Below are positions 12,425 through 21,828 of a DNA stretch of 64,000 bases, one piece after another. Below the pieces are notes generated by a model. The model ran no database searches. It had not been told where the DNA came from and was given only the letters and a program-made list of their open reading frames with translations. Each line of letters starts with the position of its first letter. Within the stretch, counting starts at the first letter, position 1. This DNA is from Caldimonas manganoxidans ATCC BAA-369 (lineage in GTDB: Bacteria; Pseudomonadota; Gammaproteobacteria; Burkholderiales; Burkholderiaceae_C), in assembly GCF_000381125.1 (NCBI RefSeq), contig NZ_KB905940.1, positions 28,347 through 92,346 on the forward strand, read 5' to 3'. Position numbers and translations under genes: made by a program.

Positions 12425-13210
12425 TCACTGTGCTGCAGGGATGCCGAACAAGCGCTCGAAATTGTGGCGGGTGGCCTCTGCGACCGTCTCGACACTGAGG
12501 CCTTTGAGCCGAGCCAGTTCGGCCGCCACATAGGGCACGTACGAGGGATTGTTCAATTTGCCGCGGTGTGGCACCGGCGCCAAGTAGGGACTGTCGGTCT
12601 CGATCAGGCAACGCTCCAGCGGCACCTCGGCGGCCACCTGGCGCAGCTCGGCGGCATTTTTGAACGTCAGGATGCCCGAGAACGACAGGTAGAAGCCGCG
12701 TTCCAGCGCGGCTTGCGCCACCTCGCGGGTTTCGGTGAAGCAGTGAAAGACGCCACCGACCTCGCTGGCCCCCTCCTCGTCGATCAAGCGCAGCGTATCC
12801 TGCGCAGCCGAGCGGGTGTGGATCACCAAAGGCTTGCCAGCGGCTCGGGCAGCGCGGATGTGCACGCGAAAACGTTCGCGCTGCCATTCCATGTCGGCCG
12901 GCGTGCGCGAGCCCAGGCGGTAATAGTCCAACCCCGTTTCGCCCAAGGCCACGACTTTCGGCCGAGTGGCCAAGGCCGCAAGTTCGTCTACCGTGGGTTC
13001 ACGCACCCCTTCGTTGTCGGGATGCACCCCGACGGTGGCCCAAAAGCCTTCATGCTCGAGCGCCAGCGCATGGACCTGCTCGAACTCTTCCAGCGTGGTG
13101 CAGATGCACAAGGCGCGGTGGACGCCGGCTGCGCTCATGGCCGCACGGATGGCTGGCAGTTGATCACGCAGTTCCGGAAAACTCAGATGGCAATGGGAAT
13201 CGACGTACAT
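12425..13210 (-). CDS. tatD: TatD-family metal-dependent hydrolase/DNase
   Basis: 261 residues, TIM-barrel amidohydrolase fold. The metal ligands are visible: HxH in DSHCHL (His6, His8), the Glu in LGETGLDYY, His in VIHTRS and VFHCF, and Asp in ETDSPYLAP. TatD/YcfH enzymes are 3'-exonucleases or DNA-quality-control nucleases in the cytoplasm. The ATG at 13210 gives the standard N terminus; the upstream extension is rejected. Position directly after holB-pilZ is typical for beta- and gammaproteobacteria. Confidence 0.9.
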   Translation of the reverse strand: MYVDSHCHLSFPELRDQLPAIRAAMSAAGVHRALCICTTLEEFEQVHALALEHEGFWATVGVHPDNEGVREPTVDELAALATRPKVVALGETGLDYYRLGSRTPADMEWQRERFRVHIRAARAAGKPLVIHTRSAAQDTLRLIDEEGASEVGGVFHCFTETREVAQAALERGFYLSFSGILTFKNAAELRQVAAEVPLERCLIETDSPYLAPVPHRGKLNNPSYVPYVAAELARLKGLSVETVAEATRHNFERLFGIPAAQ

Positions 13211-13320
13211 GGGAATGGAAGCCTTGGCTGCGGTCCGCACGCACCGCAGTGTGCCGCAGGACGCCACGGCTCGGTCGCCCAGATTTCGCTGCCCGCAAGC
13301 CGCGCAGGGACTCCGGGGCG

Positions 13321-13722
13321 TCAGATCGTCTGGGTGGGCTTGGACGACTGGATCGCCGTGCCCAGCAGCTCCTCGATCTTGACCTTGAGCAGGCGCGATT
13401 TCTCGTCGTTTGGAAAGCGCACGCCCACCCCCTGGGTACGACCGCCCGAAGCATTGGCCGGCGTGATCCAGGCGACCTTGCCGGCCACTGGATAGCGTTG
13501 CGGGTCGTCGGGTAGCGACAGCAACAGGTAGATGTCTTCCCCGAGCCGGTATTCTCGCGTGGTGGGAACGAACAATCCACCCTCGGTGAACACCGAGATG
13601 TAGGCGGCATACAGGGCGCCTTTTTCGCGAAATACCAATTGGATCACACTGGGGCGCGCGTGCGAGCCCCCGACAGGCGACGGCGTGAGGATGTGGGGCG
13701 GACGACTGTTCGCTTCGCTCAT
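13321..13722 (-). CDS. pilZ: PilZ-domain protein of type IV pilus biogenesis
   Basis: 133 residues, a single PilZ domain (about 25-125). It matches the Pseudomonas PilZ type, which lacks the RxxxR c-di-GMP motif at the N terminus of the domain; here VIQLVFREKGALYAAYISVFTEGGLFVPT replaces it (positions about 27-55). PilZ binds the FimX-PilB machinery and is required for pilus extension and twitching. The start overlaps the holB stop (ATGA), so translation is coupled; the holB-pilZ pair is widely conserved. About 110 bases separate it from tatD. Confidence 0.88.
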   Translation of the reverse strand: MSEANSRPPHILTPSPVGGSHARPSVIQLVFREKGALYAAYISVFTEGGLFVPTTREYRLGEDIYLLLSLPDDPQRYPVAGKVAWITPANASGGRTQGVGVRFPNDEKSRLLKVKIEELLGTAIQSSKPTQTI

Positions 13723-14714
13723 GCGGTGCAGTGTAAGGCGCGGCTGGCGCTGCTCACAAGGGCGTCGCACATCAAAGCCGCATGCCATGGATGCTCATCG
13801 TGACGCGCCACACGTTTGAGCTCGGCCTGCCAAACCAACAGCGGGGGCAGTCGCGGCTGCAGCCCGCGCCATGCTTCGGCGGGGAAGTAGCGTGGTGAGC
13901 CGCCCACGGCCAAGCGCATGGCGTCTTCACAGCAACGGCTCATGGCATCGATCAGCACCGGCACGGGCCAGCCAGACACTGCCTGTACGTCGCCGGCGGC
14001 CAGGGCACGAGGCAGGCGCACCCAGGTCTCGGGGCGCAGGCCCCGATGGTGCCATTCGAGCGCCACCAAAGGCAGCCCTCCAGCCGCATCCAACAACACC
14101 TCCGGCGATGGCACGCCCTGCTCGCTCAACCAGGTCAGGGCGAGATCGCGCGGCACGCTGGGCATGGGCACGAGCTGGCAGCGGCTGCGCAGCGTGGGCA
14201 GCAGACGGTCGGGCGCTGCGGTGCACAGGATGAAACGGGCCCGGCCTGGCGGCTCTTCCAGGACTTTGAGCAAGGCATTGGCCGAGACCGCGTTCATGCG
14301 CTCGGCCGGGTGGATCAGCACCACTTGGGCGCGGCCTCGCGACGAGGTTTGTTGGGCAAACTCGATCGCCGCGCGCAAGGCTTCGACGCGAATGTCTTTG
14401 CTGGGCTTGGACTTGCCGGAGTCAGAGTCTGGCTCGGCTGGCGGCTCCCAGCCCAGGGTCGCTGCCATGGCCTCGGGCACCAGCACCCGCAAATCGGGAT
14501 GGGTATGGGCACGACACAGGGTGCAGGCTTCACACCGGCCGCAGGCCGTTGCATCGGCCTGCGCAGCCTCGCACAGCCAGGCCTGGGCCATGGCCAGCGC
14601 AAGCTCGAACTGACCGGCTGCGGCCGGTCCATGCAACAACAGGGCATGCCCTCGTTGGCTGCGCAGCATCAGCGGCAGCCAGGTCGCCAGCCAAGGCAGT
14701 TCGTTGGCGGTCAT
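13719..14714 (-). CDS. holB: DNA polymerase III delta-prime subunit
   Basis: 331 residues. The AAA+ fold has the degenerate nucleotide site typical of delta-prime ([12 protein letters not shown] instead of a GKT P-loop). The four-cysteine zinc module [10 protein letters not shown] is near residues 55-65, followed by THPDL, and [13 protein letters not shown] and RSRC mark the later core. It is a clamp-loader subunit that helps load the beta clamp on DNA. The ATG at 14714 overlaps the tmk stop (ATGA). A longer frame in the same phase covers tmk and is an artefact. Confidence 0.9.
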   Translation of the reverse strand: MTANELPWLATWLPLMLRSQRGHALLLHGPAAAGQFELALAMAQAWLCEAAQADATACGRCEACTLCRAHTHPDLRVLVPEAMAATLGWEPPAEPDSDSGKSKPSKDIRVEALRAAIEFAQQTSSRGRAQVVLIHPAERMNAVSANALLKVLEEPPGRARFILCTAAPDRLLPTLRSRCQLVPMPSVPRDLALTWLSEQGVPSPEVLLDAAGGLPLVALEWHHRGLRPETWVRLPRALAAGDVQAVSGWPVPVLIDAMSRCCEDAMRLAVGGSPRYFPAEAWRGLQPRLPPLLVWQAELKRVARHDEHPWHAALMCDALVSSASRALHCTA

Positions 14715-15340
14715 AGGCCGCGGGCCGCCAAGGCGGCTTCCACCTGGGCGCGCACGGCTGGGACCGCGGCATTGGCATCGATCACGACGAAACGTTGTGG
14801 ATGGGCCCGCGCGCGTTCTCGATACCCGTCGGCCACGCGTTCGAAGAAGCGCTGCGGCTCCTGCTCGAAGCGATCGGGCAGGCGGGCATGAGTCAGGCGT
14901 TGCGCAGCGACCTCCGCCGGCAGGTCGAACCACAGCGTGAGGTCCGGCTGCCGGCCCTCTTGTACCCAGGCTTCGAGCTGACCCAGCACCGCTTTGTCGA
15001 AACCGCGTCCGGCCCCCTGGTAGGCGAAAGTGGCGTCGGTGAATCGGTCGCAGACCACCACGGCGCCGCGCGCCAAGGCGGGCTCGATCACTTCGCGCAA
15101 ATGGTCGCGTCGCGCGGCAAAGATCAACAAGGTCTCGGTCAGTGCGTCCATGGGACGGTGCAAGATGAGCTCGCGCAAAGCTTCGGCCAGCGCGGTGCCC
15201 CCCGGCTCGCGGGTCTGCACCACCTCGAAGCCTTGGGCACGCAGGCGCTCGACGATGGCCGTCACATGGGTCGACTTGCCGGCGCCGTCGATGCCTTCGA
15301 CGGTGATGAAGCGGCATGCGGGCACGCAAGCGGGTGGCAT
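14711..15340 (-). CDS. tmk: Thymidylate kinase
   Basis: 209 residues with P-loop [11 protein letters not shown] (about 14-24), REPGGT (about 44-49) and the DR motif in [14 protein letters not shown] with the lid region after it ([12 protein letters not shown], then QGAGRGFD). It phosphorylates dTMP to dTDP. The start overlaps the mltG stop (TGATG) and its stop overlaps holB, so mltG-tmk-holB-pilZ is one translationally coupled unit. Confidence 0.93.
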   Translation of the reverse strand: MPPACVPACRFITVEGIDGAGKSTHVTAIVERLRAQGFEVVQTREPGGTALAEALRELILHRPMDALTETLLIFAARRDHLREVIEPALARGAVVVCDRFTDATFAYQGAGRGFDKAVLGQLEAWVQEGRQPDLTLWFDLPAEVAAQRLTHARLPDRFEQEPQRFFERVADGYRERARAHPQRFVVIDANAAVPAVRAQVEAALAARGL

Positions 15341-16335
15341 CAGGGGCCTCGACGTTGATAGCGGTTGACGGCGCGGTTGTGCTCGCTCAGGGTTTCGCTG
15401 AAGACGCTGCTGCCGTCGCCACGGGCCACGAAATACAGCGCTCGCGTGGGCTCCGGATTGACGGCTGCCAGCAGCGAACGCTTGCCGGGCATGGCAATCG
15501 GCGTGGGTGGCAGCCCACCGCGGGTGTAGGTGTTGTAGGGCGTGTCGGTTTCCAGATCGCGCCGACGCAAGTTGCCGTCGAAGGACGCCCCCAGACCGTA
15601 AATGACGCTCGGGTCGGTCTGCAGCCGCATGCCGATGCGCAAGCGGTTGACGAACACCCCGGCCACCAGGCCACGATCGGCGTCCAAGCCGGTTTCCTTC
15701 TCGACGATGGAGGCCAGGATCAGGGCTTCATCGGGCGTGCGCAGTGGCAAGTCGGCGGCGCGTTGTGCCCATGCGGCAGCCAATTGGCGATCCATCGCAT
15801 GCAGGGCCCGCCGTAGCACGGCCAGATCGCTGCTGCCGCGGCTGTAGGCGTAGGTGTCGGGGAAGAAGCGGCCTTCGGGGTGCAGGCCGGGGCGTCCCAG
15901 GGCTTCCATGATCTGGGCATCGCTCATGGCGGCCGTGTCGGCACGCAAGCCCTCGGCACGGGCCAGTTCATCGCGGAATTGACGAAAGGTCCAGCCCTCG
16001 ATCAGACGCGTCGTCACCAGGGTTTCGTCGCCGAGCACCATCTTGTCCAGCAGGGCCATCGGGGTGGTGCCCGCAGTCACTTCATAGCTGCCGGCACGGA
16101 TGCGGCGCGCCTGGCCGGACCAGCGGAACCATTCATACAGCAGCCAGGGTGAGGTTTGCACCCCGGCGGCCACCCAGGCTTGCGCGATGGCGCGCGGGCT
16201 CATGCCCGGCTCCACCGACAGCTCCACGGTGGGGCTTGCCAGGTCCAGCGGGCGGTGCAGCCACCAAGCCGCCGCGCCGGCCAAAGCCAGCGCAGCGAGC
16301 ACACACAGCAGCAGCAGGCGTCGCAGCAGTTTCAT
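15340..16335 (-). CDS. mltG: Endolytic murein transglycosylase MltG
   Basis: 331 residues. One N-terminal membrane helix (about 7-26) is followed by a LysM-like region and the YceG catalytic domain with [13 protein letters not shown], in which the catalytic Glu is at about 212. [19 protein letters not shown] and [14 protein letters not shown] are also family-typical. It cleaves nascent glycan strands in the periplasm and so sets chain length. It heads the mltG-tmk-holB-pilZ-tatD operon and is divergent from ygfZ with 68 bases between them. Confidence 0.92.
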   Translation of the reverse strand: MKLLRRLLLLCVLAALALAGAAAWWLHRPLDLASPTVELSVEPGMSPRAIAQAWVAAGVQTSPWLLYEWFRWSGQARRIRAGSYEVTAGTTPMALLDKMVLGDETLVTTRLIEGWTFRQFRDELARAEGLRADTAAMSDAQIMEALGRPGLHPEGRFFPDTYAYSRGSSDLAVLRRALHAMDRQLAAAWAQRAADLPLRTPDEALILASIVEKETGLDADRGLVAGVFVNRLRIGMRLQTDPSVIYGLGASFDGNLRRRDLETDTPYNTYTRGGLPPTPIAMPGKRSLLAAVNPEPTRALYFVARGDGSSVFSETLSEHNRAVNRYQRRGP

Positions 16336-16391
16336 CGGGGTCCGGGGCCGGCGGGCCCGCCCCGTGGCGGGCAGACTCTCGGGGCCGTGAT

Positions 16392-16397
16392 CATAAT
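16392..16397 (+). promoter_or_regulatory. Putative -10 box of ygfZ, six bases before the ATG
   Basis: CATAAT followed by AGACGC and the ATG at 16404. If this is the -10 box, transcription would start at about the A of the ATG, giving a leaderless mRNA. No Shine-Dalgarno sequence lies upstream of the ATG, which fits. No convincing -35 hexamer is seen, so this is a prediction only. Confidence 0.45.
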
Positions 16398-16403
16398 AGA
16401 CGC

Positions 16404-17357
16404 ATGACTGCAGCTTTGGATGAGACCCTGATCATGACGGCCGCGCGCTTGGAGGGTGCCACGGCCTTGCCCCATCTCGGCGTGATCCATGCCAGCGGCG
16501 AGGATGCCGCCAGTTTCCTGCATGGCCAGCTCACCCAGGACATCGTGCACCTGCCCCGAGGGGAGGCCCGTTTGGCTGGGTATTGTTCGCCCAAAGGGCG
16601 GCTGTTGGCGACATTCGTCGTGTGGCGAGAGGCCGATGACCGTATCGCACTGGTGTGCAGCGCCGATCTGTTGGCCAGCACACTCAAACGCCTGTCGATG
16701 TTCGTCTTGCGAGCCAAGGTCCAGCTCAGCGATGTTTCCTCGCACTGGCGCGTGTGGGCTTGGGTTGGCGAGGCGGTGCGTCAGACCGCGCCGGCACAGC
16801 CGTGGGCGCTGACCGATTTCGAGGGCGGGCGGTTGATCCGCCTGCCGGATGTGGCCGGTCAAGCGCGCGCGTTGTGGGTCGGTCCGTCTGCGACGCTGGC
16901 ACCGGCCTTGCAAGCCCGCGGTCCGTTGGACGAGGCCGGCTGGCTCTGGCTGGAGGTGCAAAGCGGGATTCCTCGCATCACCGCAGCCACCGTCGATCAG
17001 TTCGTGCCTCAGATGGTCAACCTGGAAAGCGTCGGCGGCGTCCATTTCAAGAAGGGCTGTTATCCCGGGCAGGAGGTGGTGGCCCGCAGTCAATTCCGCG
17101 GCACGATCAAGCGTCGGGGCTTTCTCGTGCACGGCCCGGTGGCCCTGGCGCCGGGCCAAGACATCTTTCACAGCGCCGACCCGGCTCAGCCCAGTGGGTT
17201 GGTGGTATTGGCCGCGCCGGATCCTCGGGGGGGCTCGGCGGGTTTGGTCGAGTTGAAGCTGTCAGCCACCGAAGGCGGCACGCTGCATGCGGCAGCAATG
17301 GACACCCCGGCATTGCGGCTGTCGCCGGTGCCCTACCCTTTGCTGGCCGATGTTTGA
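16404..17357 (+). CDS. ygfZ: Folate-binding Fe-S cluster repair protein YgfZ
   Basis: 317 residues, GcvT-like fold. The diagnostic KGCYPGQE motif is near residues 216-223, and HGQLTQDI near residue 40 is the tetrahydrofolate-side segment. YgfZ helps make or repair Fe-S enzymes such as MiaB and radical-SAM proteins with folate as cofactor. The ATG at 16404 gives the normal N terminus; the open frame upstream to 16149 runs over mltG and is rejected. It lacks a Shine-Dalgarno sequence (see the -10 box entry). Confidence 0.9.
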   Translation: MTAALDETLIMTAARLEGATALPHLGVIHASGEDAASFLHGQLTQDIVHLPRGEARLAGYCSPKGRLLATFVVWREADDRIALVCSADLLASTLKRLSMFVLRAKVQLSDVSSHWRVWAWVGEAVRQTAPAQPWALTDFEGGRLIRLPDVAGQARALWVGPSATLAPALQARGPLDEAGWLWLEVQSGIPRITAATVDQFVPQMVNLESVGGVHFKKGCYPGQEVVARSQFRGTIKRRGFLVHGPVALAPGQDIFHSADPAQPSGLVVLAAPDPRGGSAGLVELKLSATEGGTLHAAAMDTPALRLSPVPYPLLADV

Positions 17358-17379
17358 ACCCGGTCGCTCAGCTCGGTAT

Positions 17380-17401
17380 GCTGGCCGGTGTGCCGGCCAG
17401 C
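17380..17401. repeat. Perfect inverted repeat, 9-base arms
   Basis: GCTGGCCGG-TGTG-CCGGCCAGC forms a hairpin with nine GC-rich pairs and a four-base loop, 22 bases after the ygfZ stop and about 60 before the next start. It has no T run on either side, so it is not a standard intrinsic terminator; it may stabilise the upstream mRNA 3' end or slow transcription. Confidence 0.6.
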
Positions 17402-17459
17402 TGCCCGCCGGTTGCGGGGCGCTCCCCCGCGCGGGCCGGGGCCAGCCGCGGGGAAGAAC

Positions 17460-17801
17460 GTGACATCCTTCACACCCAGGCCCCTGGACGCAGGAGGCGG
17501 CGCTGCCGAGAACCGTTGGCTTTTCATCTACTATCGGGTGGCTTCGAAAGACGCAGCGGCCGCCGCCGAGGCCGTGCAGCGCCTGCAGTGCCGCCTGCGT
17601 CAGGCATGGCCCGATCTGCAGGCTCAGTGGTTGAAGCGCCCGGACGAGAAAGACGGCATGCAGACCTGGATGGAGATTTATTGCAGTCCTGGCGGCATCA
17701 CGGCCGCCGTCCAGGCCCATATCGAGCGCGAGGCCCAAGCGCTGGCGCCCTGGTGCCATGGCCCCCGGCATGTGGAGGTCTTCGTGCCATGTGTCTCGTA
17801 G
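17460..17801 (+). CDS. DUF4936-family protein
   Basis: 113 residues. The core RWLFIYYRVASKDAAAAAEAV, then WMEIYCSP and HVEVFVPC, follows the DUF4936 pattern, a short ferredoxin-like domain of unknown function common in betaproteobacteria (recognition from memory). I chose the GTG at 17460 because GGGGAAG precedes it at good spacing; a GTG at 17388 lies inside the upstream hairpin. The stop lies inside the next gene, a 13-base overlap, so expression of the two is coupled. Confidence 0.68.
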   Translation: MTSFTPRPLDAGGGAAENRWLFIYYRVASKDAAAAAEAVQRLQCRLRQAWPDLQAQWLKRPDEKDGMQTWMEIYCSPGGITAAVQAHIEREAQALAPWCHGPRHVEVFVPCVS

Positions 17802-18703
17802 GCTTGGCCATCGATGTGAGCCGGCGCTTTCCGTTCGTGGTGGCGGCCAATCGTGACGAGTACTTCGACCGGCCCACGGCCCGGCTGAGTTGGTGGCAGC
17901 CCACCCCTGGCGGGCCGGAGATTCTGGCCGGGCGAGACCTGCAAGCCGGCGGCACCTGGATGGGATTGACGGCTGCAGGCCGCTTCGCCCTGGTCACCAA
18001 TGTGCGCAACCCGAAGGACCTGGACCCTCAGGCCCCCTCGCGCGGCCAGATCGTGCCGCTGTGGTTGCGCGGCGATCTGTCGATGGACCGCTTCTGGATG
18101 CAAGTGGGTCTGTCGGGCTATAACGGGTTCAATGTCATCGCTGCGGATTTTTCTGCGGGCGAGTGTTTCTGGGGGTCGAATCGAGCCCGCTATCCGAAGC
18201 GGCTGGAACGGGGCATCTACGGTCTGTCCAATGCGTTTCTCGACACCCCTTGGCCGAAGGTCGAACGCCTGAAGCAACGTTTGCGCAGTGCGCTGCGGCA
18301 GGCCGATACGGCCGATGGCCTGGCCGACGCACTGTTTGCGGCACTGGGCGATCGCACGCTGATCGCGGACGAATTCTTGCCTCACACCGGCGTGCCGCTA
18401 CAGTGGGAGCGCTGGCTGTCGCCAGCGTTCATTCGCACCCCCGATGGACGTTACGGCACCCGTGCGTCCACCGTGATCATTACCGAGCGTGTGGGACGCA
18501 AGCTCCACACCCATGTGATCGAGCGCAGCTTCAGCAGCACGCGCGGCCCGGGGGTGGCCTTGTTGCGGCGTTCACTGCTCAAAGGCTGGCCGCCACGCAC
18601 GGCCCGCCAACTTGGTTCGGTGGACCTTGCTCCGATCGCGGGACATGCCTCAGGAACGGGACTGTCGAGGACGTCGCCCCAAGCCGGTGCCGGCCGAGCG
18701 TGA
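17789..18703 (+). CDS. NRDE-family (TANGO2-like) protein
   Basis: 304 residues starting MCLVGLAIDVSRRFPFVVAANRDEYFDRPT. The Cys at position 2 and the NRDE tetrad at about 21-24 define the family, an Ntn-hydrolase-like fold whose biochemical role is unsettled; human TANGO2 loss disturbs lipid and heme metabolism. RDLQAGGTWMGL and LSNAFLDTPWPKV are further family marks. The last 40 or so residues (after GVALLRRSLL) are a low-complexity extension beyond the domain. The gene is convergent with the thioesterase-GNAT fusion. Confidence 0.82.
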   Translation: MCLVGLAIDVSRRFPFVVAANRDEYFDRPTARLSWWQPTPGGPEILAGRDLQAGGTWMGLTAAGRFALVTNVRNPKDLDPQAPSRGQIVPLWLRGDLSMDRFWMQVGLSGYNGFNVIAADFSAGECFWGSNRARYPKRLERGIYGLSNAFLDTPWPKVERLKQRLRSALRQADTADGLADALFAALGDRTLIADEFLPHTGVPLQWERWLSPAFIRTPDGRYGTRASTVIITERVGRKLHTHVIERSFSSTRGPGVALLRRSLLKGWPPRTARQLGSVDLAPIAGHASGTGLSRTSPQAGAGRA

Positions 18704-18713
18704 GGCCTTGGCT

Positions 18714-19571
18714 TTACAAGGTCTTGACCATTTCGATGTGAGGAATGCCCACCTCTTCGAACTGCGGACCACGGGGCGCGAAGCCCGAGCGCGCATAGAA
18801 GGCAGCGGCCGAGGTTTGCGCATGCAGCACCGCCTCGCGATAGCCGCGCTCACGAGCAGCGCGCATCAAGGCTTCCAACACGGCCCGTCCGACGCCGCCG
18901 CCGCGCATGGTGCGCAAGGCCGCCATGCGACCGATCTTGGCCACCCCGGGAACGTGTTCGAGCAGTCGGCCCGTGGCCAGCGGCATGCCAAAGCGGTTGT
19001 AGGCCACGGCATGCACGCTGGTGGCGTCGGCCTCGTCCCACTCCATCTCGGGAGGGATGCCCTGTTCCTCGATGAACACGGCGCGACGAATGGCTTGGGC
19101 GTCCTGGCCCAAGGTCTGCCAGGTGCCGAGCCGGACTTCGATCATCGATTGCCCGGCCTCGAAAGCCTGCAGGGCCTCGCGCAGGGCCGTTGGCACGGGT
19201 TTGGCAGTTTGCGTGCGGGGGTCGGCGAACACGTAAATCAGCTCCCCGCTGATGAGATGCGCATCCTGACGGAAGATGCCCAGCTGGAAGTGCATCGAGG
19301 AGTTGCCGATCCGTGCACAACGCACGCCCACTTCGAGCAGGTCATCGTAACGCGCCGATGCGTGGTACTCGATGCTGGCCTTCTTGACGTACAGGTCGCC
19401 GTCCAAAGGTTTCATCGCCTCGGGGTACGGCAGCGCCAAAGCGCGCCAGTAATCGGCCATGGCGGTGTCGAAGTACGTGAGATAGTGCCCGTTGAAGACG
19501 ATGTTCTGAGCGTCGATTTCAGCCCATCGCACTCGCAGCCGATGGAGCAAGCGGAAGTCGTTGCGTTTCAT
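18714..19571 (-). CDS. Fusion: 4HBT hotdog acyl-CoA thioesterase plus GNAT acetyltransferase
   Basis: 285 residues in two domains. Residues 1-140 are a 4-hydroxybenzoyl-CoA-type hotdog (RVRWAEIDAQNIVFNGHYLTYFD, whose Asp20 is the usual catalytic residue, and VKKASIEYHASARYDDLLEV). Residues about 145-285 are an ElaA-like GNAT fold with IGRMAALRTMRGGGVGRAVLEALM as the acetyl-CoA loop. One enzyme hydrolyses acyl-CoA and the other transfers acyl from CoA; the substrates are unknown. The frame is continuous with no sign of a sequencing join. The start overlaps the stop of the hydrolase gene upstream (ATGA). Confidence 0.85.
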   Translation of the reverse strand: MKRNDFRLLHRLRVRWAEIDAQNIVFNGHYLTYFDTAMADYWRALALPYPEAMKPLDGDLYVKKASIEYHASARYDDLLEVGVRCARIGNSSMHFQLGIFRQDAHLISGELIYVFADPRTQTAKPVPTALREALQAFEAGQSMIEVRLGTWQTLGQDAQAIRRAVFIEEQGIPPEMEWDEADATSVHAVAYNRFGMPLATGRLLEHVPGVAKIGRMAALRTMRGGGVGRAVLEALMRAARERGYREAVLHAQTSAAAFYARSGFAPRGPQFEEVGIPHIEMVKTL

Positions 19572-20590
19572 GAGGGGATTCCAAAAGCATCGCGCAAGCG
19601 TGCAGCGATGGAGGCCTGGGCTTGACGGGCTTCCGGCAGCGCCCGGCCCATCTTGATGAAATCGTGCGTCACCCCGCGGTACAGCTCCAGCTCCACCGCC
19701 ACGCCGGCCATGCGCAGTCGGTCGGCGTAGGCCAGGCCCTCGTCCACCAGCGGGTCGGCCTCGGCCAAGCCGACCCAGGCGGCGGCCACGCCCTCGAGGT
19801 CGTCGGCCAATAACGGCGCAAAGCGCCAGTCGGTGCGGCGATCAGGGTCGATGTAATGATTGAAGAACCAATCGATGGCCGGCCGCTCCAGGATGTAGCC
19901 CTCGGCGAAACGCCGGTGCGATTCGGTGTCTTGATGGGCCGAGGTGCCAGGGGTGATGAGCACTTGCAAGGCGAGATCGAAGCCGGCGTCGCGGGCCAAC
20001 AAAGCGCACACGGCGGCCAAAGTCCCACCGGCACTGTCGCCGCCGACGGCCAGCCGCGTGCCGTCCAGTCCCCAGCTTGCCGCTTGGCGTCGAAGGTCTT
20101 GCAAGGCCGCCCAAGCGTCGTAGACGGCCGTCGGGAAACGGTGTTCGGGGGCCAGTCGGTACTCCACCGACACCACTGCGGCGCCGCTGAGTTTGGCCAG
20201 CTGGCGGCACAGGCTGTCGTGGGTCTCGATGCCGCCGATGGTGAAGCCTCCGCCGTGCAGGTAAAGCATGGCAGGCAAAGGCTCGTGTGAATCGGCATAC
20301 AAGCGGGCAGGCAGCATGGCGCCTTCATGTCCGGCAAGCCGGTGGTCTTCCACACGCGCCAGCGCAGCCCGCGGCAGATCCAGGATTTCGGCAGCGGCCA
20401 GGTAGGCCCGGCGGGCCTCGGCCACCGGCAGCCGATGCAAAGGCGTGAAATTGGCGCGGCGGATGCGTTCGATCACGTCGCGCATGCGGGGGGTCAGCAA
20501 AAATGGCTCGGCAGGTGAATTCACGGCCAAAACAGTCGCAGGCGGCGTCGAACCGCCCCGGTGGGCCAGCAGGTGACGCCTAGGTGTCAT
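19568..20590 (-). CDS. Alpha/beta hydrolase, hormone-sensitive lipase family
   Basis: 340 residues. The oxyanion-hole motif [12 protein letters not shown] and nucleophile motif GGDSAGGT identify the HSL (family IV) esterases; the acid in EADPLVDEG and the His in GVTHDFI complete the triad. It should hydrolyse short-chain esters in the cytoplasm. The start at 20590 has only a weak ribosome binding site, and a downstream start is possible because the first 25 residues look unstructured. It is coupled to the thioesterase-GNAT gene and divergent from the alcohol dehydrogenase. Confidence 0.84.
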   Translation of the reverse strand: MTPRRHLLAHRGGSTPPATVLAVNSPAEPFLLTPRMRDVIERIRRANFTPLHRLPVAEARRAYLAAAEILDLPRAALARVEDHRLAGHEGAMLPARLYADSHEPLPAMLYLHGGGFTIGGIETHDSLCRQLAKLSGAAVVSVEYRLAPEHRFPTAVYDAWAALQDLRRQAASWGLDGTRLAVGGDSAGGTLAAVCALLARDAGFDLALQVLITPGTSAHQDTESHRRFAEGYILERPAIDWFFNHYIDPDRRTDWRFAPLLADDLEGVAAAWVGLAEADPLVDEGLAYADRLRMAGVAVELELYRGVTHDFIKMGRALPEARQAQASIAARLRDAFGIPS

Positions 20591-20673
20591 GGTGCATCCG
20601 GATGGTTCCGGGACAATGCCGCAAGGATACTGATTCTTGGCACTGTCCGCCGTCTAGCTTGAGAGCGCAGATC

Positions 20674-21810
20674 ATGGCCCTCATCCACTACATCACCCAG
20701 ATCCAGTTCGATTTCGGCGCCGTGCGCCAACTGCCCGACGAATGCGAGCGCATCGGCATGCACCGGCCGCTGGTGGTGAGCGATCCCGGAGTCAAGGCCG
20801 CCGGCGTGCTTCAGCGGGCCTTGGACGCGCTAAAAGACCTCCCGCTGGCCGTCTTCGACCAAACTCCATCGAACCCGACCGAGGCGGCCGTGCGCGCCGC
20901 GCAGGCCATCTATCGGGCCCAGGGCTGCGACGGGTTGATCGCCGTGGGTGGCGGCTCCAGCATCGATTTGGCCAAAGGGGTGGCCATTGCCGCCACGCAT
21001 GAGGGGCCGTTGAAGACCTACGCGACCATCGAGGGCGGCAGCCCGCGCATCACCTCCCGCGTGGCGCCGGTGATCGCCGTGCCCACCACCGCCGGCACGG
21101 GCAGCGAGGTAGCCCGCGGGGCCATCGTGATCGTCGATGACGGCCGCAAGCTCGGCTTTCATTCCTGGCACCTCGTGCCCAAGGTGGCCATTTGCGATCC
21201 CGAGCTCACCCTGGGCTTGCCCCCCTTGCTGACGGCGGCCACCGGCATGGACGCGATCGCGCATTGCATGGAGACCTTCATGGCGCCGGCCTTCAATCCG
21301 CCTGCCGACGGCATTGCGCTCGATGGGCTGGCGCGAGGCTGGGCGCATATCGAGCGCGCGACACGCCACGGCGCCGACCGCGAAGCCCGTCGGCAGATGA
21401 TGAGCGCCTCGATGCAAGGCGCCTTGGCCTTCCAGAAAGGGCTGGGCTGCGTGCATTCGCTGAGCCACAGCCTCGGTGGCGTCGATCCGCGTCTGCACCA
21501 TGGCACGCTCAATGCGATGTTCCTGCCCGCGGTGGTGCGCTTCAACGCCGCCGCAGAGTCGGTGCGCGCCGAGGCGCGGCTGGAACGCATGGCCCAGGCC
21601 ATGGGACTGACCTCGGCCGCAGACATCCCCGATGCCATCCGCGACATGAACGCTCGGCTGGGGCTGCCGCGGGGACTGGCTGCAATGGGGGTCCGGCCGG
21701 ATGTGTTCGACCGCGTGATCGAAGGGGCCTTGGCCGACCATTGTCACAAGACCAACCCACGGCAAGCCAGCGCCGAGGACTATCGCGCAATGCTCGAGGC
21801 GTCGATGTGA
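20674..21810 (+). CDS. Iron-containing alcohol dehydrogenase
   Basis: 378 residues, group III (iron-dependent) alcohol dehydrogenase fold. NAD-binding [11 protein letters not shown] and [10 protein letters not shown] are in the N-terminal half. Metal ligands are in [11 protein letters not shown] and in the [11 protein letters not shown] and HHGTLNA segments. It oxidises an alcohol or reduces an aldehyde; substrates of this family range from ethanol to 4-hydroxybutyrate and cannot be read from the sequence. GAGAG precedes the ATG at 20674, so the earlier open frame is rejected. Confidence 0.87.
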   Translation: MALIHYITQIQFDFGAVRQLPDECERIGMHRPLVVSDPGVKAAGVLQRALDALKDLPLAVFDQTPSNPTEAAVRAAQAIYRAQGCDGLIAVGGGSSIDLAKGVAIAATHEGPLKTYATIEGGSPRITSRVAPVIAVPTTAGTGSEVARGAIVIVDDGRKLGFHSWHLVPKVAICDPELTLGLPPLLTAATGMDAIAHCMETFMAPAFNPPADGIALDGLARGWAHIERATRHGADREARRQMMSASMQGALAFQKGLGCVHSLSHSLGGVDPRLHHGTLNAMFLPAVVRFNAAAESVRAEARLERMAQAMGLTSAADIPDAIRDMNARLGLPRGLAAMGVRPDVFDRVIEGALADHCHKTNPRQASAEDYRAMLEASM

Positions 21811-21828
21811 GTCTGGCGACCCGACCCC

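Noticed and set aside
16655..17788. Upstream extension of the NRDE frame across ygfZ
   Set aside because: Covers ygfZ out of frame; MCLVGL at 17789 is the family-typical start.
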